A stretch of 64,000 nucleotides of DNA, taken from assembly GCF_003815655.1 (NCBI RefSeq), contig NZ_CP033917.1, forward strand, positions 4,092,001 through 4,156,000. The letters run 5' to 3'. Source of the stretch: Chryseobacterium sp. G0201 (GTDB lineage: Bacteria; Bacteroidota; Bacteroidia; Flavobacteriales; Weeksellaceae). The notes under the pieces were generated by a model. The model had not been told where the DNA came from and did no database searches. It saw only the letters and a list, made by a program, of their open reading frames with translations. Both the position numbers and the translations under genes were made by a program. Of this stretch, positions 34,295-43,058 are shown piece after piece (the stretch's first letter is position 1; every line of letters starts with the position of its first letter).

Positions 34295-34858
34295 ATGGGA
34301 TTACTTAAAGACAACTTAAGAATAAAGCAGTTATCTGTTTTACTGATTACATCTTCACTTATTGTTTCTTGTGGAAGCTCAAAAAGTGTTGCAACTAAAA
34401 AAAATACAAATAGAACGGTTGTTAAATCTGAAAATCTCAGAAAATTAGATTCAAAATTTGACGGAAAAGTTCCAAAATCAATCAATAGCGTTCTAAAAAA
34501 TGCTGAAAAATACATCGGAACTCCTTACAAATTTAGAGGAAATACGTCTTCAGGGTTCGATTGTTCAGGTTTTACTGTAAAAGTTTTTGAAGAAAATGAT
34601 TTCAATCTTCCCAGAAGATCATCCGATCAGGCGGAGGCAGGTAAAAAGATTGATATCAGTGAAGTAAAACCAGGAGATCTTCTATTTTTCGCCACAGCCG
34701 GGGGAAGCAGGGTTTCACATGTAGGAATTGTTCATGACATCAATACTGACGGTGAGGTGAAATTTATCCATGCATCAACATCAAAAGGCGTAATTATTTC
34801 TTCATTAAACGAAAAATACTGGAATAAAGCTTATCTCCACGCTCAAAGAGTTTTGTGA
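34295..34858 (+). CDS. NlpC/P60 (C40) cell-wall endopeptidase lipoprotein
   Basis: About 187 residues from the ATG at 34295, spaced 7 bases from AAGGA (the ATG at 34289 is too close). The signal ends SLIVSC, giving a lipoprotein. After a lysine-rich linker comes the NlpC/P60 domain: catalytic Cys about residue 90 (GFDCSGF), His in SHVGIV and the third polar residue in FIHAS. It probably cuts gamma-D-Glu-diamino acid links in peptidoglycan stems. A LytTR regulator starts 10 bases downstream. Confidence 0.9.
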   Translation: MGLLKDNLRIKQLSVLLITSSLIVSCGSSKSVATKKNTNRTVVKSENLRKLDSKFDGKVPKSINSVLKNAEKYIGTPYKFRGNTSSGFDCSGFTVKVFEENDFNLPRRSSDQAEAGKKIDISEVKPGDLLFFATAGGSRVSHVGIVHDINTDGEVKFIHASTSKGVIISSLNEKYWNKAYLHAQRVL

Positions 34859-34868
34859 AACAACAAGA

Positions 34869-35195
34869 ATGATAAATAAAACTTTTGCATTCATTAAAAC
34901 TGATAAGAAGTTGGTAAAACTTTTCTTTGATGATATCACAGCTATAAAAGGCTTAGGAAACTATGTCGAAATTTATACAACTTCTGATAAGAAATATATT
35001 TATTATAAATCACTTAAAGACTTAATTGCAAGTCTTCCTGACGAATTTATGAGGGTTCATAATTCCTATATCGTCAATCTTACAAACATTGATTATTTCG
35101 AAGATAATCAGATCACTTGCAAAGATTTAAAAATTACTGTAGCAAAAAGTTATCGGGAATGTTTAATGAATGCCTTTCTCAAACTGATGCTGTAA
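34869..35195 (+). CDS. Stand-alone LytTR DNA-binding protein
   Basis: 108 residues that form little more than a LytTR domain: FDDITAIKGLGNYVEIYT, the YYKSLKDLIASLP loop, and FMRVHNSYIVNLTNIDYF, all LytTR hallmarks. There is no receiver domain, so it is not a classical response regulator. LytTR proteins bind spaced direct repeats upstream of target promoters. It starts 10 bases after the NlpC/P60 stop, so the pair is probably one operon. Confidence 0.87.
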   Translation: MINKTFAFIKTDKKLVKLFFDDITAIKGLGNYVEIYTTSDKKYIYYKSLKDLIASLPDEFMRVHNSYIVNLTNIDYFEDNQITCKDLKITVAKSYRECLMNAFLKLML

Positions 35196-35303
35196 TCCAC
35201 CTACATAAGAAAAATACCTAACGAAATAATATTTACTGCAGACCAAATAATAATATTTTCTGGTATTCATATTCATTATAGATTTGTTTAAAATTAAAGC
35301 AAA

Positions 35304-35678
35304 ATGAATAAAATTATCGCATTAGATTACATTAAAACCAATAATTTGATAGGAATAAAAGCAGGTGCAAATCGTTGCACTTTTTTAGAGATTTGGATGG
35401 TGGTGGTTAACGATAGGATTTTTGCCAGATCTTGGGGACTTGCTGAAAAAAGCTGGTACAATAGGTTCCTTCAAGATTCAAAAGGTCAAATACAGTGTGG
35501 AAATTTTGTTTTTAATATAAATGCCATAATTCCGATGGATAATGATGAACTTACAGAAGTTATTAATAATGAATATCTTACAAAATATAATTCCGGACAT
35601 AATATTGACTATGCAAAAGGAATAATCCAAACAAAGCATATCGAAAAAACAATGGAGTTTATTATTGATGAATCATAG
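35304..35678 (+). CDS. DUF2255-family protein
   Basis: 124 residues. The sequence fits DUF2255 through NLIGIKAG, FLEIWMVVVNDRIFARSWG and SWYNRFLQDSKG, a small beta-barrel fold resembling flavin- or F420-binding split barrels; cofactor binding is not established. A TAGATTTG box at 35280-35287 suggests its own promoter. Monocistronic by spacing; the 167-base gap to dapD shows nothing else recognisable. Confidence 0.75.
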   Translation: MNKIIALDYIKTNNLIGIKAGANRCTFLEIWMVVVNDRIFARSWGLAEKSWYNRFLQDSKGQIQCGNFVFNINAIIPMDNDELTEVINNEYLTKYNSGHNIDYAKGIIQTKHIEKTMEFIIDES

Positions 35679-35845
35679 TATATCGTTTCCAAAGCTTATA
35701 TATTAAGTTTATGTCATGATAAATTTCAAATTTTCCTCATAGAATTCAACTTGTATACTATAACAAACTTTCGTATTTTTATCGCCTCAAACAGCACAAA
35801 AATAGGTCGTGTTGTGTACTGAGAAAATTAATTTAAAACAGAAAT

Positions 35846-36658
35846 ATGTCGTTACAACAAACAATTGAAAACATTTGGGATAATAGAGATTTACTACAAA
35901 ATGAAGAAAGCAAAAAGGCAATAAGAGAGGTTGTTTCTTTATTAGATTCTGGAGAACTTCGTGTTGCTGAACCTACAGAAAACGGATGGCAGGTAAATGA
36001 ATGGGTGAAAAAAGCTGTAGTGATGTATTTCCCGATTCAAACAATGGAAACTATTGAAGTAGGTCCGTTTGAATTTCATGATAAAATTCCTTTGAAGAGA
36101 AATTATGCTGCGAAAGGAGTGAGAGTTGTACCTCATGCAATTGCTAGAGAAGGTTCTTTCATCGCTTCAGGAGTTATTTTAATGCCTTCTTATGTAAATA
36201 TTGGTGCTTATGTTGATTCAGGTACAATGGTTGATACTTGGGCTACGGTAGGAAGCTGCGCACAGATCGGTAAAAACGTTCACTTGAGTGGTGGTGTAGG
36301 TATCGGTGGTGTTTTAGAGCCTCTTCAGGCTGCTCCGGTTATTATTGAAGATGACTGTTTCATCGGATCAAGATGTATCGTTGTAGAAGGCGTTCACGTA
36401 GAAAAAGAAGCGGTTTTAGGTGCGAATGTTGTTCTTACTGCATCTACAAAAATTATTGACGTTACAGGGTCAGAACCTATCGAGATCAAAGGAAGAGTTC
36501 CTGCTCGTTCAGTGGTGATTCCTGGAAGTTATACAAGACAATATCCGGCAGGAGAATATCAGGTTCCTTGTGCTTTGATCATTGGTCAGAGAAAAGAATC
36601 TACAGATAAGAAAACTTCTCTTAATGATGCATTGAGAGAAAATAATGTAGCTGTTTAA
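35846..36658 (+). CDS. dapD: Tetrahydrodipicolinate N-succinyltransferase
   Basis: 270 residues. The central part is a left-handed beta helix of hexapeptide repeats (GAYVDSGTMVDTWATVGSCA, then VHLSGGVGIGGV). It transfers succinyl from succinyl-CoA to tetrahydrodipicolinate in the lysine/diaminopimelate pathway. The C-terminal SVVIPGSYTRQYPAGEYQ closes the helix. It stands 32 bases before the glycan cluster but has no functional link to it. Confidence 0.96.
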   Translation: MSLQQTIENIWDNRDLLQNEESKKAIREVVSLLDSGELRVAEPTENGWQVNEWVKKAVVMYFPIQTMETIEVGPFEFHDKIPLKRNYAAKGVRVVPHAIAREGSFIASGVILMPSYVNIGAYVDSGTMVDTWATVGSCAQIGKNVHLSGGVGIGGVLEPLQAAPVIIEDDCFIGSRCIVVEGVHVEKEAVLGANVVLTASTKIIDVTGSEPIEIKGRVPARSVVIPGSYTRQYPAGEYQVPCALIIGQRKESTDKKTSLNDALRENNVAV

Positions 36659-36689
36659 GATTAATTCTTTACACTAATACCACGCAATT

Positions 36690-37859
36690 TTGAAAGAAAA
36701 ATTTCTTAAAATACTGTTAAACCCTAAATATATATTTGGGGTTTATCTTATTATATCGGTTGTTACCGCGATTTCCAAATATTTAAGGGGAGATTATGCG
36801 ATCAATAATTATCTGATCTTTAAAAATGTATTTTTTAATACAATTCATCAGAAAAACTTATTTATTCATTACCCTGATCTTTATTTTGATTTAAATCATT
36901 ATGGAATATTTTTCAGTGCATTAATTGCTCCTTTTGCAATGATGCCTGATTGGCTGGGGATTTCTCTCTGGAATTTGGCCAATACTTTTATTTTCGTTTA
37001 TGCGATCTATAAATTACCATTTTCGGATTCTAAAAAGGCAATTTTTGCATTATTATGTTTGCAGGAATATATAACGGCAGCATTAAGTTTACAGTTCAAT
37101 GTGGCTTTAACAGGGCTTTTGTTATTATCCGCAACATACATTTACGAAAGAAGAGAAGTAAAATCTGTAACAGCAATTTTAATCGGAATTTTCGTTAAAA
37201 TCTACGGAATTGTTGGTCTTAGCCAATTTTTCTTTATTAAAAATAAGATTAAATTCATTCTTTCAGGAGTAGCAATCGCAGTAGTATTTTTTGCACTTCC
37301 GATGGCATATTCCAGTCCGCAATTTGTGATCCAGAGTTATGCAGACTGGTTCCATTCTATCATTGAGAAAAACAATGAGAATCAGGTATTGGGAAACATG
37401 CAGGATATTTCGTTGATGGGCTTTTTCAGAAGAATTCTAGGCGATGCTTCTATTTCTAATCTGGTATTTTTAGCAGTAGGATTGCCTTTATTTGCAGCAC
37501 CTTACATAAGAATTAAGCAATATAAAAATTACGCTTTTCAACTCATGATTTTGGCTTCAACATTACTGTTTTTAGTATTGTTCAGTTCAAGTTCTGAGTC
37601 TCCTACCTATATTATCGCCGTAACGGGTGTAATGCTTTGGTTTTTCCTTCAAAAAGAAAGAACACCTTTTACAGTAGGACTATTGGTTTTTGTTATTATT
37701 TTCACTTGCTTTTCAAGTTCAGATTTATTCCCGAAATGGGTAAAAAATGATTATATCATTAAATATTCTTTAAAAGCTGTACCTTGCATTGTAGTTTGGT
37801 TGAGGGTTGTATATGAACTTTTAACTAAAGATTTTGAAAAAAATTACAGCCTGAATTAA
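36690..37859 (+). CDS. GT-C type membrane glycosyltransferase (GT87/DUF2029-like)
   Basis: 389 residues with about ten hydrophobic helices. After TM1 (FGVYLIISVVTAISKYL) comes a periplasmic loop with an acidic DLYFDLNHYG stretch, where GT-C enzymes keep catalytic Asp residues. Such enzymes use a polyprenyl-phosphate sugar as donor; the next gene makes that kind of donor. The start is an unusual TTG at 36690; no ATG precedes TM1. First of four tightly packed genes. Confidence 0.75.
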   Translation: MKEKFLKILLNPKYIFGVYLIISVVTAISKYLRGDYAINNYLIFKNVFFNTIHQKNLFIHYPDLYFDLNHYGIFFSALIAPFAMMPDWLGISLWNLANTFIFVYAIYKLPFSDSKKAIFALLCLQEYITAALSLQFNVALTGLLLLSATYIYERREVKSVTAILIGIFVKIYGIVGLSQFFFIKNKIKFILSGVAIAVVFFALPMAYSSPQFVIQSYADWFHSIIEKNNENQVLGNMQDISLMGFFRRILGDASISNLVFLAVGLPLFAAPYIRIKQYKNYAFQLMILASTLLFLVLFSSSSESPTYIIAVTGVMLWFFLQKERTPFTVGLLVFVIIFTCFSSSDLFPKWVKNDYIIKYSLKAVPCIVVWLRVVYELLTKDFEKNYSLN

Positions 37860-37866
37860 GATAAAT

Positions 37867-38799
37867 ATGAAAAAAATTTCCATCGTAATTCCCGCCTACA
37901 ACGAAGAAGGAAACGTTGCCATGATCCATCAGAAAATTAAAAAAGTTTTTGAAGGATTGAGCAATTATGATTTTGAAATTATATTTGTAAATGATGGCAG
38001 CAGAGACAACACACAGCAAAAATTAGAAGAACTTTCCCGACAGTTTGATGAAGTGAAATTTATCGAATTTTCAAGAAACTTCGGACACCAGCCTGCCGTT
38101 AAAGCAGGAATGGACAATGCGCACGGAAATGCTGTCATCTCAATGGATGGCGATCTTCAGCATCCACCGGAGCTTATTCCTGAAATGATCAAAAAATGGG
38201 AAGAAGGCAACGATATTGTTTTCACCATAAGAACATATCCAAAGGAAATTTCTTTTTTTAAGAGAAAAACTTCCGATTTTTTCTATAAAATACTATCCAG
38301 TCTTTCCGATGTTAATCTTACAAAAGGTGGCGGTTCAGATTTTAGATTAATGGATGCCAATGCTGTAGAGGTGATGAGAGGTCTGAATGAAGACGATCTG
38401 TTTTTAAGAGGATTAACCAGCTGGATGGGTTTCAAACAAACGGGAATCGAATTTACAGCGTGCGAAAGATTATCAGGAGAAAGCAGTTATAATCTTAAGA
38501 AAATGATCACTTTTGCTTTTACGGGAATCACTGCTTTTAGCGTAAAACCTTTATCAATTGCTGCTTATCTCGGATTTATATTCTCTGCCTTTTCTGTCGT
38601 TGGATACGGATTATATGTATTGTATGCTTTTATAGCTAAAACAGAAATCTCTGGTTGGGCATCGCTAATAATGACAATCGTTTTCTTTGGTGGATTACAG
38701 TTGATCATTATGGGAATTATCGGAATTTATTTAGGCAAGATCTTCAAAGAAGTGAAGCAAAGACCTAATTATATCATAAAAAACAAAAATTTTCAATAA
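37867..38799 (+). CDS. GtrB/DPM1-like polyprenyl-phosphate sugar synthase (GT2)
   Basis: 310 residues. A GT-A domain (VIPAYNEEGNV, IFVNDGSRDNT, ISMDGDLQHPPE with the metal-binding DxD-type acid, and GGGSDFRLMD) is followed by two C-terminal membrane helices (~230-250 and 262-285). This is the layout of GtrB, which loads a sugar onto undecaprenyl phosphate for a GT-C partner, here the gene upstream. Its stop overlaps the deacetylase start (TAATG). Confidence 0.88.
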   Translation: MKKISIVIPAYNEEGNVAMIHQKIKKVFEGLSNYDFEIIFVNDGSRDNTQQKLEELSRQFDEVKFIEFSRNFGHQPAVKAGMDNAHGNAVISMDGDLQHPPELIPEMIKKWEEGNDIVFTIRTYPKEISFFKRKTSDFFYKILSSLSDVNLTKGGGSDFRLMDANAVEVMRGLNEDDLFLRGLTSWMGFKQTGIEFTACERLSGESSYNLKKMITFAFTGITAFSVKPLSIAAYLGFIFSAFSVVGYGLYVLYAFIAKTEISGWASLIMTIVFFGGLQLIIMGIIGIYLGKIFKEVKQRPNYIIKNKNFQ

Positions 38800-39575
38800 T
38801 GGTTTTATTAAGTTTTGACATTGAAGAATTTGATATGCCATTCGAATACAAAGGTGAAATATCTTTTGAAAAGCAGATCTTAATCTCACAAAACGGATTA
38901 GAAAGAATACTCGATATTCTTAAAAAATATAATGCAAAAGCTACCTTTTTTTCAACTGTTGTTTTCGCAGAAAACAGCAAACATCTCATCGAAAGATTAT
39001 TAATGGAAGGCCATGAATTGGCTTCTCACACATGGTTTCACTCCCAATTTGAAGAGAAACACTTAAAAGAATCCAGAGTAAGACTGGAAGAATTATTTTC
39101 TACAAAAGTGACGGGATTAAGAATGCCGAGAATGATGCCTGTTGATGAAAAAGAAGTTGAAAAAGCAGGATATTCTTACAACTCATCTATCAACCCGACT
39201 TTTCTTCCGGGAAGATATAACAACTTAAAAGTTTCAAGAACCTATTTTAAAGAAGGAAATGTGACGCAGATTCCGGCTTCGGTTTCTCCCAATTTTAGAA
39301 TACCTTTATTTTGGTTGAGTTTCCATAATTTCCCTTTATCATTTTATAAAAAACTAGCTTCGGATACTTTGAAAAAAGACAATTATCTGAATATTTATTT
39401 CCATCCATGGGAATTTGCAGAAATCAAAGATGAAGCGTTTAAACTGCCTGGTTTTACAGTAAAAAATTCAGGAAAAGATATGGTGAAAAGGTTTGATGAA
39501 TTTGTTTCTTGGCTAAAAAGTAAAAATTATTCATTCGGAACATTTCAGGAATTTCAAAAACAAATAGAATCATGA
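38799..39575 (+). CDS. NodB-like polysaccharide deacetylase
   Basis: 258 residues. The NodB motifs are visible: Asp pair in SFDIEEFD, metal-binding His in ASHTWFH, Arg in LRMPR, and a C-terminal FHPWEF His. It would remove acetyl groups from a sugar on a nascent glycan; there is no signal peptide, so it acts in the cytoplasm. It overlaps both neighbours by 1-4 bases, showing tight coupling with the glycosyltransferases. Confidence 0.87.
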   Translation: MVLLSFDIEEFDMPFEYKGEISFEKQILISQNGLERILDILKKYNAKATFFSTVVFAENSKHLIERLLMEGHELASHTWFHSQFEEKHLKESRVRLEELFSTKVTGLRMPRMMPVDEKEVEKAGYSYNSSINPTFLPGRYNNLKVSRTYFKEGNVTQIPASVSPNFRIPLFWLSFHNFPLSFYKKLASDTLKKDNYLNIYFHPWEFAEIKDEAFKLPGFTVKNSGKDMVKRFDEFVSWLKSKNYSFGTFQEFQKQIES

Positions 39576-40669
39576 AAATTGCTTTCGATGCCAAACGCTT
39601 CTTTCACAACACATCAGGATTAGGAAATTATTCAAGGGATCTGGTAAGAATTCTTGTTAAATATTTTCCTGAAAATGAATATCTTTTACTGAATAAAAAT
39701 AAATCGGATCGAGGTTCTGATATTCTTGAAAATCCTCATGTTCAGTTTCTTGAAACATCAAAAGGAACAATGTCTCGCCAGCTCAAAATGGGGAAAGACG
39801 CACAGAAGCAAAATGCAGATATTTTCCATGGTTTGTCGGGGGAATTACCTTTAAAATGGAATAAAAAACCGATCAAAAAAGTGGTGACAATCCACGATTT
39901 GATCTTCGTTCGTTATCCTCAATATTATTCTTTTTTTGATCGAAAAATCCATTCGTGGAAGTTTAAAAAAGCTGCTCAAACTGCGGATAAAATCATTGCA
40001 ATTTCGGAACAGACAAAAAGAGATATTATTGAATATTTAAAAGTTTCTGAAAGTAAAATTGAGGTGATTTACCAAGGCTGTCATCATGCTTTTAAAGAAC
40101 ATCAATCAGAAGAATTTATTCAGAAAACGAAAGAAAAATTCAACCTTCCAGAAAGATTTATTCTCAATGTCGGAACGATTGAAGAGCGTAAAAATTTGTT
40201 GAATGTTGTAAGAGCGATCGACAAAACAGAAATTCCTTTAGTCGTTGTCGGTAAAAAAACAAAATATTTTAGCAAAATAGAGCAATACATCAAGAAAAAC
40301 AAAATGGAAAAACAAGTTCATTTCCTTGAAGGAGTCTCTATGGATGAGCTTGCTATTATCTACAAATTAGCAGATATTTTTGTCTATCCAAGTTTCTTTG
40401 AGGGCTTCGGAATTCCTGTCATAGAAGCACTTTTCTCAAAAACGGTAACAATTACCAGCAATACGAGTTGTCTTCCGGAAGCGGGCGGACCAGACTCAGT
40501 TTATATCGATCCTAAAAATCATTTAGATATTCAATCAAAAATAAAATTTTTGTGGGATAATGAATCCGAGAGAAAACGCCGTGCTGATAAGGGTTTTGAG
40601 TTTGTTCAAAAGTTTAATGATGAACCAATTGCCAACGAATTAATGAATCTTTACAAAAAAATTCTTTAG
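39572..40669 (+). CDS. Family 4 glycosyltransferase
   Basis: 365 residues with the GT-B fold. The N-terminal domain has FDAKRFFHNTSGLGNYSRDL and FHGLSGELPL. The C-terminal donor domain has ILNVGTIEERKN and the PSFFEGFGIPVIEA nucleotide-sugar-binding motif. It adds a sugar to the glycan made by this cluster; the acceptor is unknown. The start overlaps the deacetylase stop (ATGA). It ends 7 bases before the -33 box of the histidine operon. Confidence 0.9.
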   Translation: MKIAFDAKRFFHNTSGLGNYSRDLVRILVKYFPENEYLLLNKNKSDRGSDILENPHVQFLETSKGTMSRQLKMGKDAQKQNADIFHGLSGELPLKWNKKPIKKVVTIHDLIFVRYPQYYSFFDRKIHSWKFKKAAQTADKIIAISEQTKRDIIEYLKVSESKIEVIYQGCHHAFKEHQSEEFIQKTKEKFNLPERFILNVGTIEERKNLLNVVRAIDKTEIPLVVVGKKTKYFSKIEQYIKKNKMEKQVHFLEGVSMDELAIIYKLADIFVYPSFFEGFGIPVIEALFSKTVTITSNTSCLPEAGGPDSVYIDPKNHLDIQSKIKFLWDNESERKRRADKGFEFVQKFNDEPIANELMNLYKKIL

Positions 40670-40676
40670 AAAAACC

Positions 40677-40706
40677 TTTGAAGTTTAAAAATAAGTTCTA
40701 CATTTG
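40677..40706 (+). promoter_or_regulatory. Promoter of the histidine operon
   Basis: TTTG at 40677-40680 and TACATTTG at 40699-40706 with an 18-base spacer: a consensus Bacteroidota promoter that starts just upstream of the His-rich leader peptide. Confidence 0.82.
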
Positions 40707-40724
40707 TACCACAAAATTTCAACA

Positions 40725-40775
40725 ATGAAACCCAATTTTTTAACACTACATCATTATTATCATCATCTCTGTTAG
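40725..40775 (+). CDS. hisL: Histidine operon leader peptide
   Basis: A 16-codon frame, ATG at 40725 to TAG at 40773, encoding MKPNFLTLHHYYHHLC. Four of the sixteen codons are His in two pairs (40749-40754 and 40761-40766), far above chance. It lies between the his promoter and an intrinsic terminator, directly before hisG, which is the arrangement of a ribosome-sensing attenuator that reports charged tRNA-His. It is too short for standard gene finders. Confidence 0.87.
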   Translation: MKPNFLTLHHYYHHLC

Positions 40776-40852
40776 ACGGAATTGATTGATATAAACATGT
40801 GTTAAAATCAAAAATATTTAAAACCGTCTGAGTAATAGACGGTTTTTTTGTT
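40767..40852 (+). promoter_or_regulatory. Histidine attenuator: antiterminator and terminator hairpins
   Basis: The terminator is AAACCGTCT (40821-40829), loop GAGTAAT, AGACGGTTT (40837-40845), then TTTTT. An upstream TTAGACGG (40772-40779), overlapping the leader stop codon, copies the 3' arm and can pair with CCGTCTGA (40824-40831) to form the antiterminator. Stalling at the His codons leaves 40772-40779 free and allows read-through. A ribosome that reaches the stop codon covers it, so the terminator forms. Confidence 0.82.
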
Positions 40853-40919
40853 TCTAAATTTTTCAGGAAGTTTCTTTTCAATAATTACTTTTTATTTGCT
40901 CAGACTCAATGTAGAAAAA

Positions 40920-41777
40920 ATGAGTAAATTAAAAATTGCAATCCAAAAAAGCGGTCGGCTTTACGAAGATTCATTACAGCTTCTGAAAGACTGTGGAATT
41001 TTCGTCAACAACGGAAAAGATCAGCTTAAAGTTTCGGTAGAAAACTTTCCTATGGAGATTATGTACCTGCGAAATTCAGATATTCCTCAGTATTTGGAAG
41101 ATGGCGTGGTAGATATTGCCATCGTTGGGGAGAATCTTTTGGTAGAAAAACAAAAAAAGATTGACATTATTCAAGAGCTTGGATTCTCAAAATGTCGTGT
41201 CTCACTTGCTGTTCCTAAAGAGGTTGAAACGAACGATCTTAACTATTTTCAAAATAAAAAAATTGCGACTTCTTATCCGAATACCCTTAAAGAGTTTTTA
41301 AAAAAGAACAATATCTCTGCTGATATCCACATTATTTCCGGTTCTGTAGAAATTGCTCCAAACATCGGATTGGCAGATGGAATTTGTGATATTGTAAGTT
41401 CAGGAAGCACTTTATTTAAAAACGGATTGAGAGAGACAGTTACCTTATTGAAGTCTGAAGCTGTATTGGCCAAAACGCCGAATCTCGATCAGGAAAAGGA
41501 AAATATTCTTGAAAAATTCTTATTCAGAATTCAGTCTGTTTTAAAAGCAAAAAATTCAAAATATATTCTGATGAATGTTCCCAATACAAAGATTTCGGAT
41601 ATTTCTAAAATACTTCCAGTGCTGAAAAGTCCGACCGTTATTCCCTTAGCTGAAGAGGGTTGGAGCAGTATTCATTCTGTGATCAATGAAGATAGATTTT
41701 GGGACGTGATTGATGAATTAAAAGAAAATGGCGCTCAAGATATTTTGATTATTCCAATCGATAAAATGGTGATTTAA
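40920..41777 (+). CDS. hisG: ATP phosphoribosyltransferase
   Basis: 285 residues from the ATG at 40920, the long, self-contained form of HisG. Motifs include IAIQKSGRLYEDS at the N-terminus and the DGICDIVSSGSTL PRPP-binding loop. The C-terminal ~75 residues (MMNV-like, PLAEEGWSSIHSVI) form the histidine-binding regulatory domain. It makes phosphoribosyl-ATP, the first and feedback-controlled step. The open frame reaches back to 40848, but that part translates the attenuator tail and is rejected. Confidence 0.95.
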   Translation: MSKLKIAIQKSGRLYEDSLQLLKDCGIFVNNGKDQLKVSVENFPMEIMYLRNSDIPQYLEDGVVDIAIVGENLLVEKQKKIDIIQELGFSKCRVSLAVPKEVETNDLNYFQNKKIATSYPNTLKEFLKKNNISADIHIISGSVEIAPNIGLADGICDIVSSGSTLFKNGLRETVTLLKSEAVLAKTPNLDQEKENILEKFLFRIQSVLKAKNSKYILMNVPNTKISDISKILPVLKSPTVIPLAEEGWSSIHSVINEDRFWDVIDELKENGAQDILIIPIDKMVI

Positions 41778-41778
41778 T

Positions 41779-43056
41779 ATGAAAATTTACAGATATCCGA
41801 ACCAAGAAAATTGGCAGGAACTTACAAAACGACCTGCTTTTAAAAGAGAAAAAATTTCAAAAACTATCATAGAAATTTTTTCGGAAGTTGAAAAAAATGG
41901 AGACAAAGCATTGCTTGAATTCAATAAAAAATTTGATTCTGCAGAGGTTTTAAATATTACAGTTTCAACAGAAGAAATTCAAAATGCGGAAAGCTTAATT
42001 AGTGAAGAATTGAAAGAAGCTATTCAACAAGCTAAGGGAAATATCACAAAATTTCACGCTTCACAGCAGTCTGAAGTTGAAAAAATAGAAACAACAAAAG
42101 GAGTAGTTTGTTGGAGAGAAAATCGAGCGATTGAAAAAGTAGGAATCTATATTCCGGGAGGTACAGCGCCTTTGTTTTCTACTGTTTTGATGTTGGCAAT
42201 TCCGGCTCAGTTGGCAGGTTGTAAAGAGATTGTGTTGTGCAGTCCGCCAGATAAAAATGGAAATATCAATCCTGCGATTCTGTATGCTGCCAAACTTTGT
42301 GGTGTTGCAAAAATATTTAAAACAGGCGGGGCGCAAGCGATTGCAGCGATGACGTTTGCAACAGAAAGTATTCCGAATGTTAATAAAATTTTTGGACCTG
42401 GAAATCAGTTTGTGGTTGCAGCTAAAGAATATGCTCAAAATTATGGAGTAGCGATCGATATGCCTGCAGGGCCAAGCGAAGTTTTAGTTATTGCCGATGA
42501 ACAGGCTGTTCCCGCATTTTGTGCTGCAGATTTACTTTCACAGGCGGAACACGGAAGTGATAGTCAGGTTATTTATATATCAACGGATGTAAAAGTTTTC
42601 GACGATACCATTGAAGAAATAGGAAAGCAGATCAAAGAACTTCCAAGAAATGAATTTGCACAACAATCCTTGAATAACAGCCATTTTATTCTCTTAAATA
42701 CCATCGAAGAAGCCATCGATTTCAGCAATTTGTATGCTCCGGAACACCTTATTTTAGCATTAACTGATTTTGAAAAATGTATTCCTCAAATTCAAAATGC
42801 AGGTTCTGTTTTTCTGGGAAATTATTCTTGCGAGAGCGCCGGAGATTATGCAAGCGGAACCAATCACACGCTTCCTACCAACGGTTTTGCAAAGAATTAC
42901 AGCGGAGTTTCTTTAGACAGTTTTATAAAGAAAATTACTTTTCAACACCTGTCCAAAGAAGGACTTCAAAATTTAGGAAAAACAATAGAAATCATGGCAG
43001 AAGCAGAAGGATTATTCGCTCACAAAAATGCCGTTACCATCCGATTAAATCAATAA
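41779..43056 (+). CDS. hisD: Histidinol dehydrogenase
   Basis: 425 residues. The family signature is clear: YIPGGTAPLFSTVLML, DMPAGPSEVLVIAD, the LLSQAEHGSDSQ zinc and catalytic region, and APEHL with the second catalytic His, followed by SAGDYASGTNHTLPT. It oxidises histidinol to histidine in two NAD+-dependent steps. It starts one base after hisG. Confidence 0.97.
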   Translation: MKIYRYPNQENWQELTKRPAFKREKISKTIIEIFSEVEKNGDKALLEFNKKFDSAEVLNITVSTEEIQNAESLISEELKEAIQQAKGNITKFHASQQSEVEKIETTKGVVCWRENRAIEKVGIYIPGGTAPLFSTVLMLAIPAQLAGCKEIVLCSPPDKNGNINPAILYAAKLCGVAKIFKTGGAQAIAAMTFATESIPNVNKIFGPGNQFVVAAKEYAQNYGVAIDMPAGPSEVLVIADEQAVPAFCAADLLSQAEHGSDSQVIYISTDVKVFDDTIEEIGKQIKELPRNEFAQQSLNNSHFILLNTIEEAIDFSNLYAPEHLILALTDFEKCIPQIQNAGSVFLGNYSCESAGDYASGTNHTLPTNGFAKNYSGVSLDSFIKKITFQHLSKEGLQNLGKTIEIMAEAEGLFAHKNAVTIRLNQ

Positions 43057-43058
43057 AA

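Noticed and set aside
42777..43058. Extension of hisC by ~94 residues
   Set aside because: It is an out-of-frame reading of the 3' end of hisD; the true HisC N-terminus starts at 43059.
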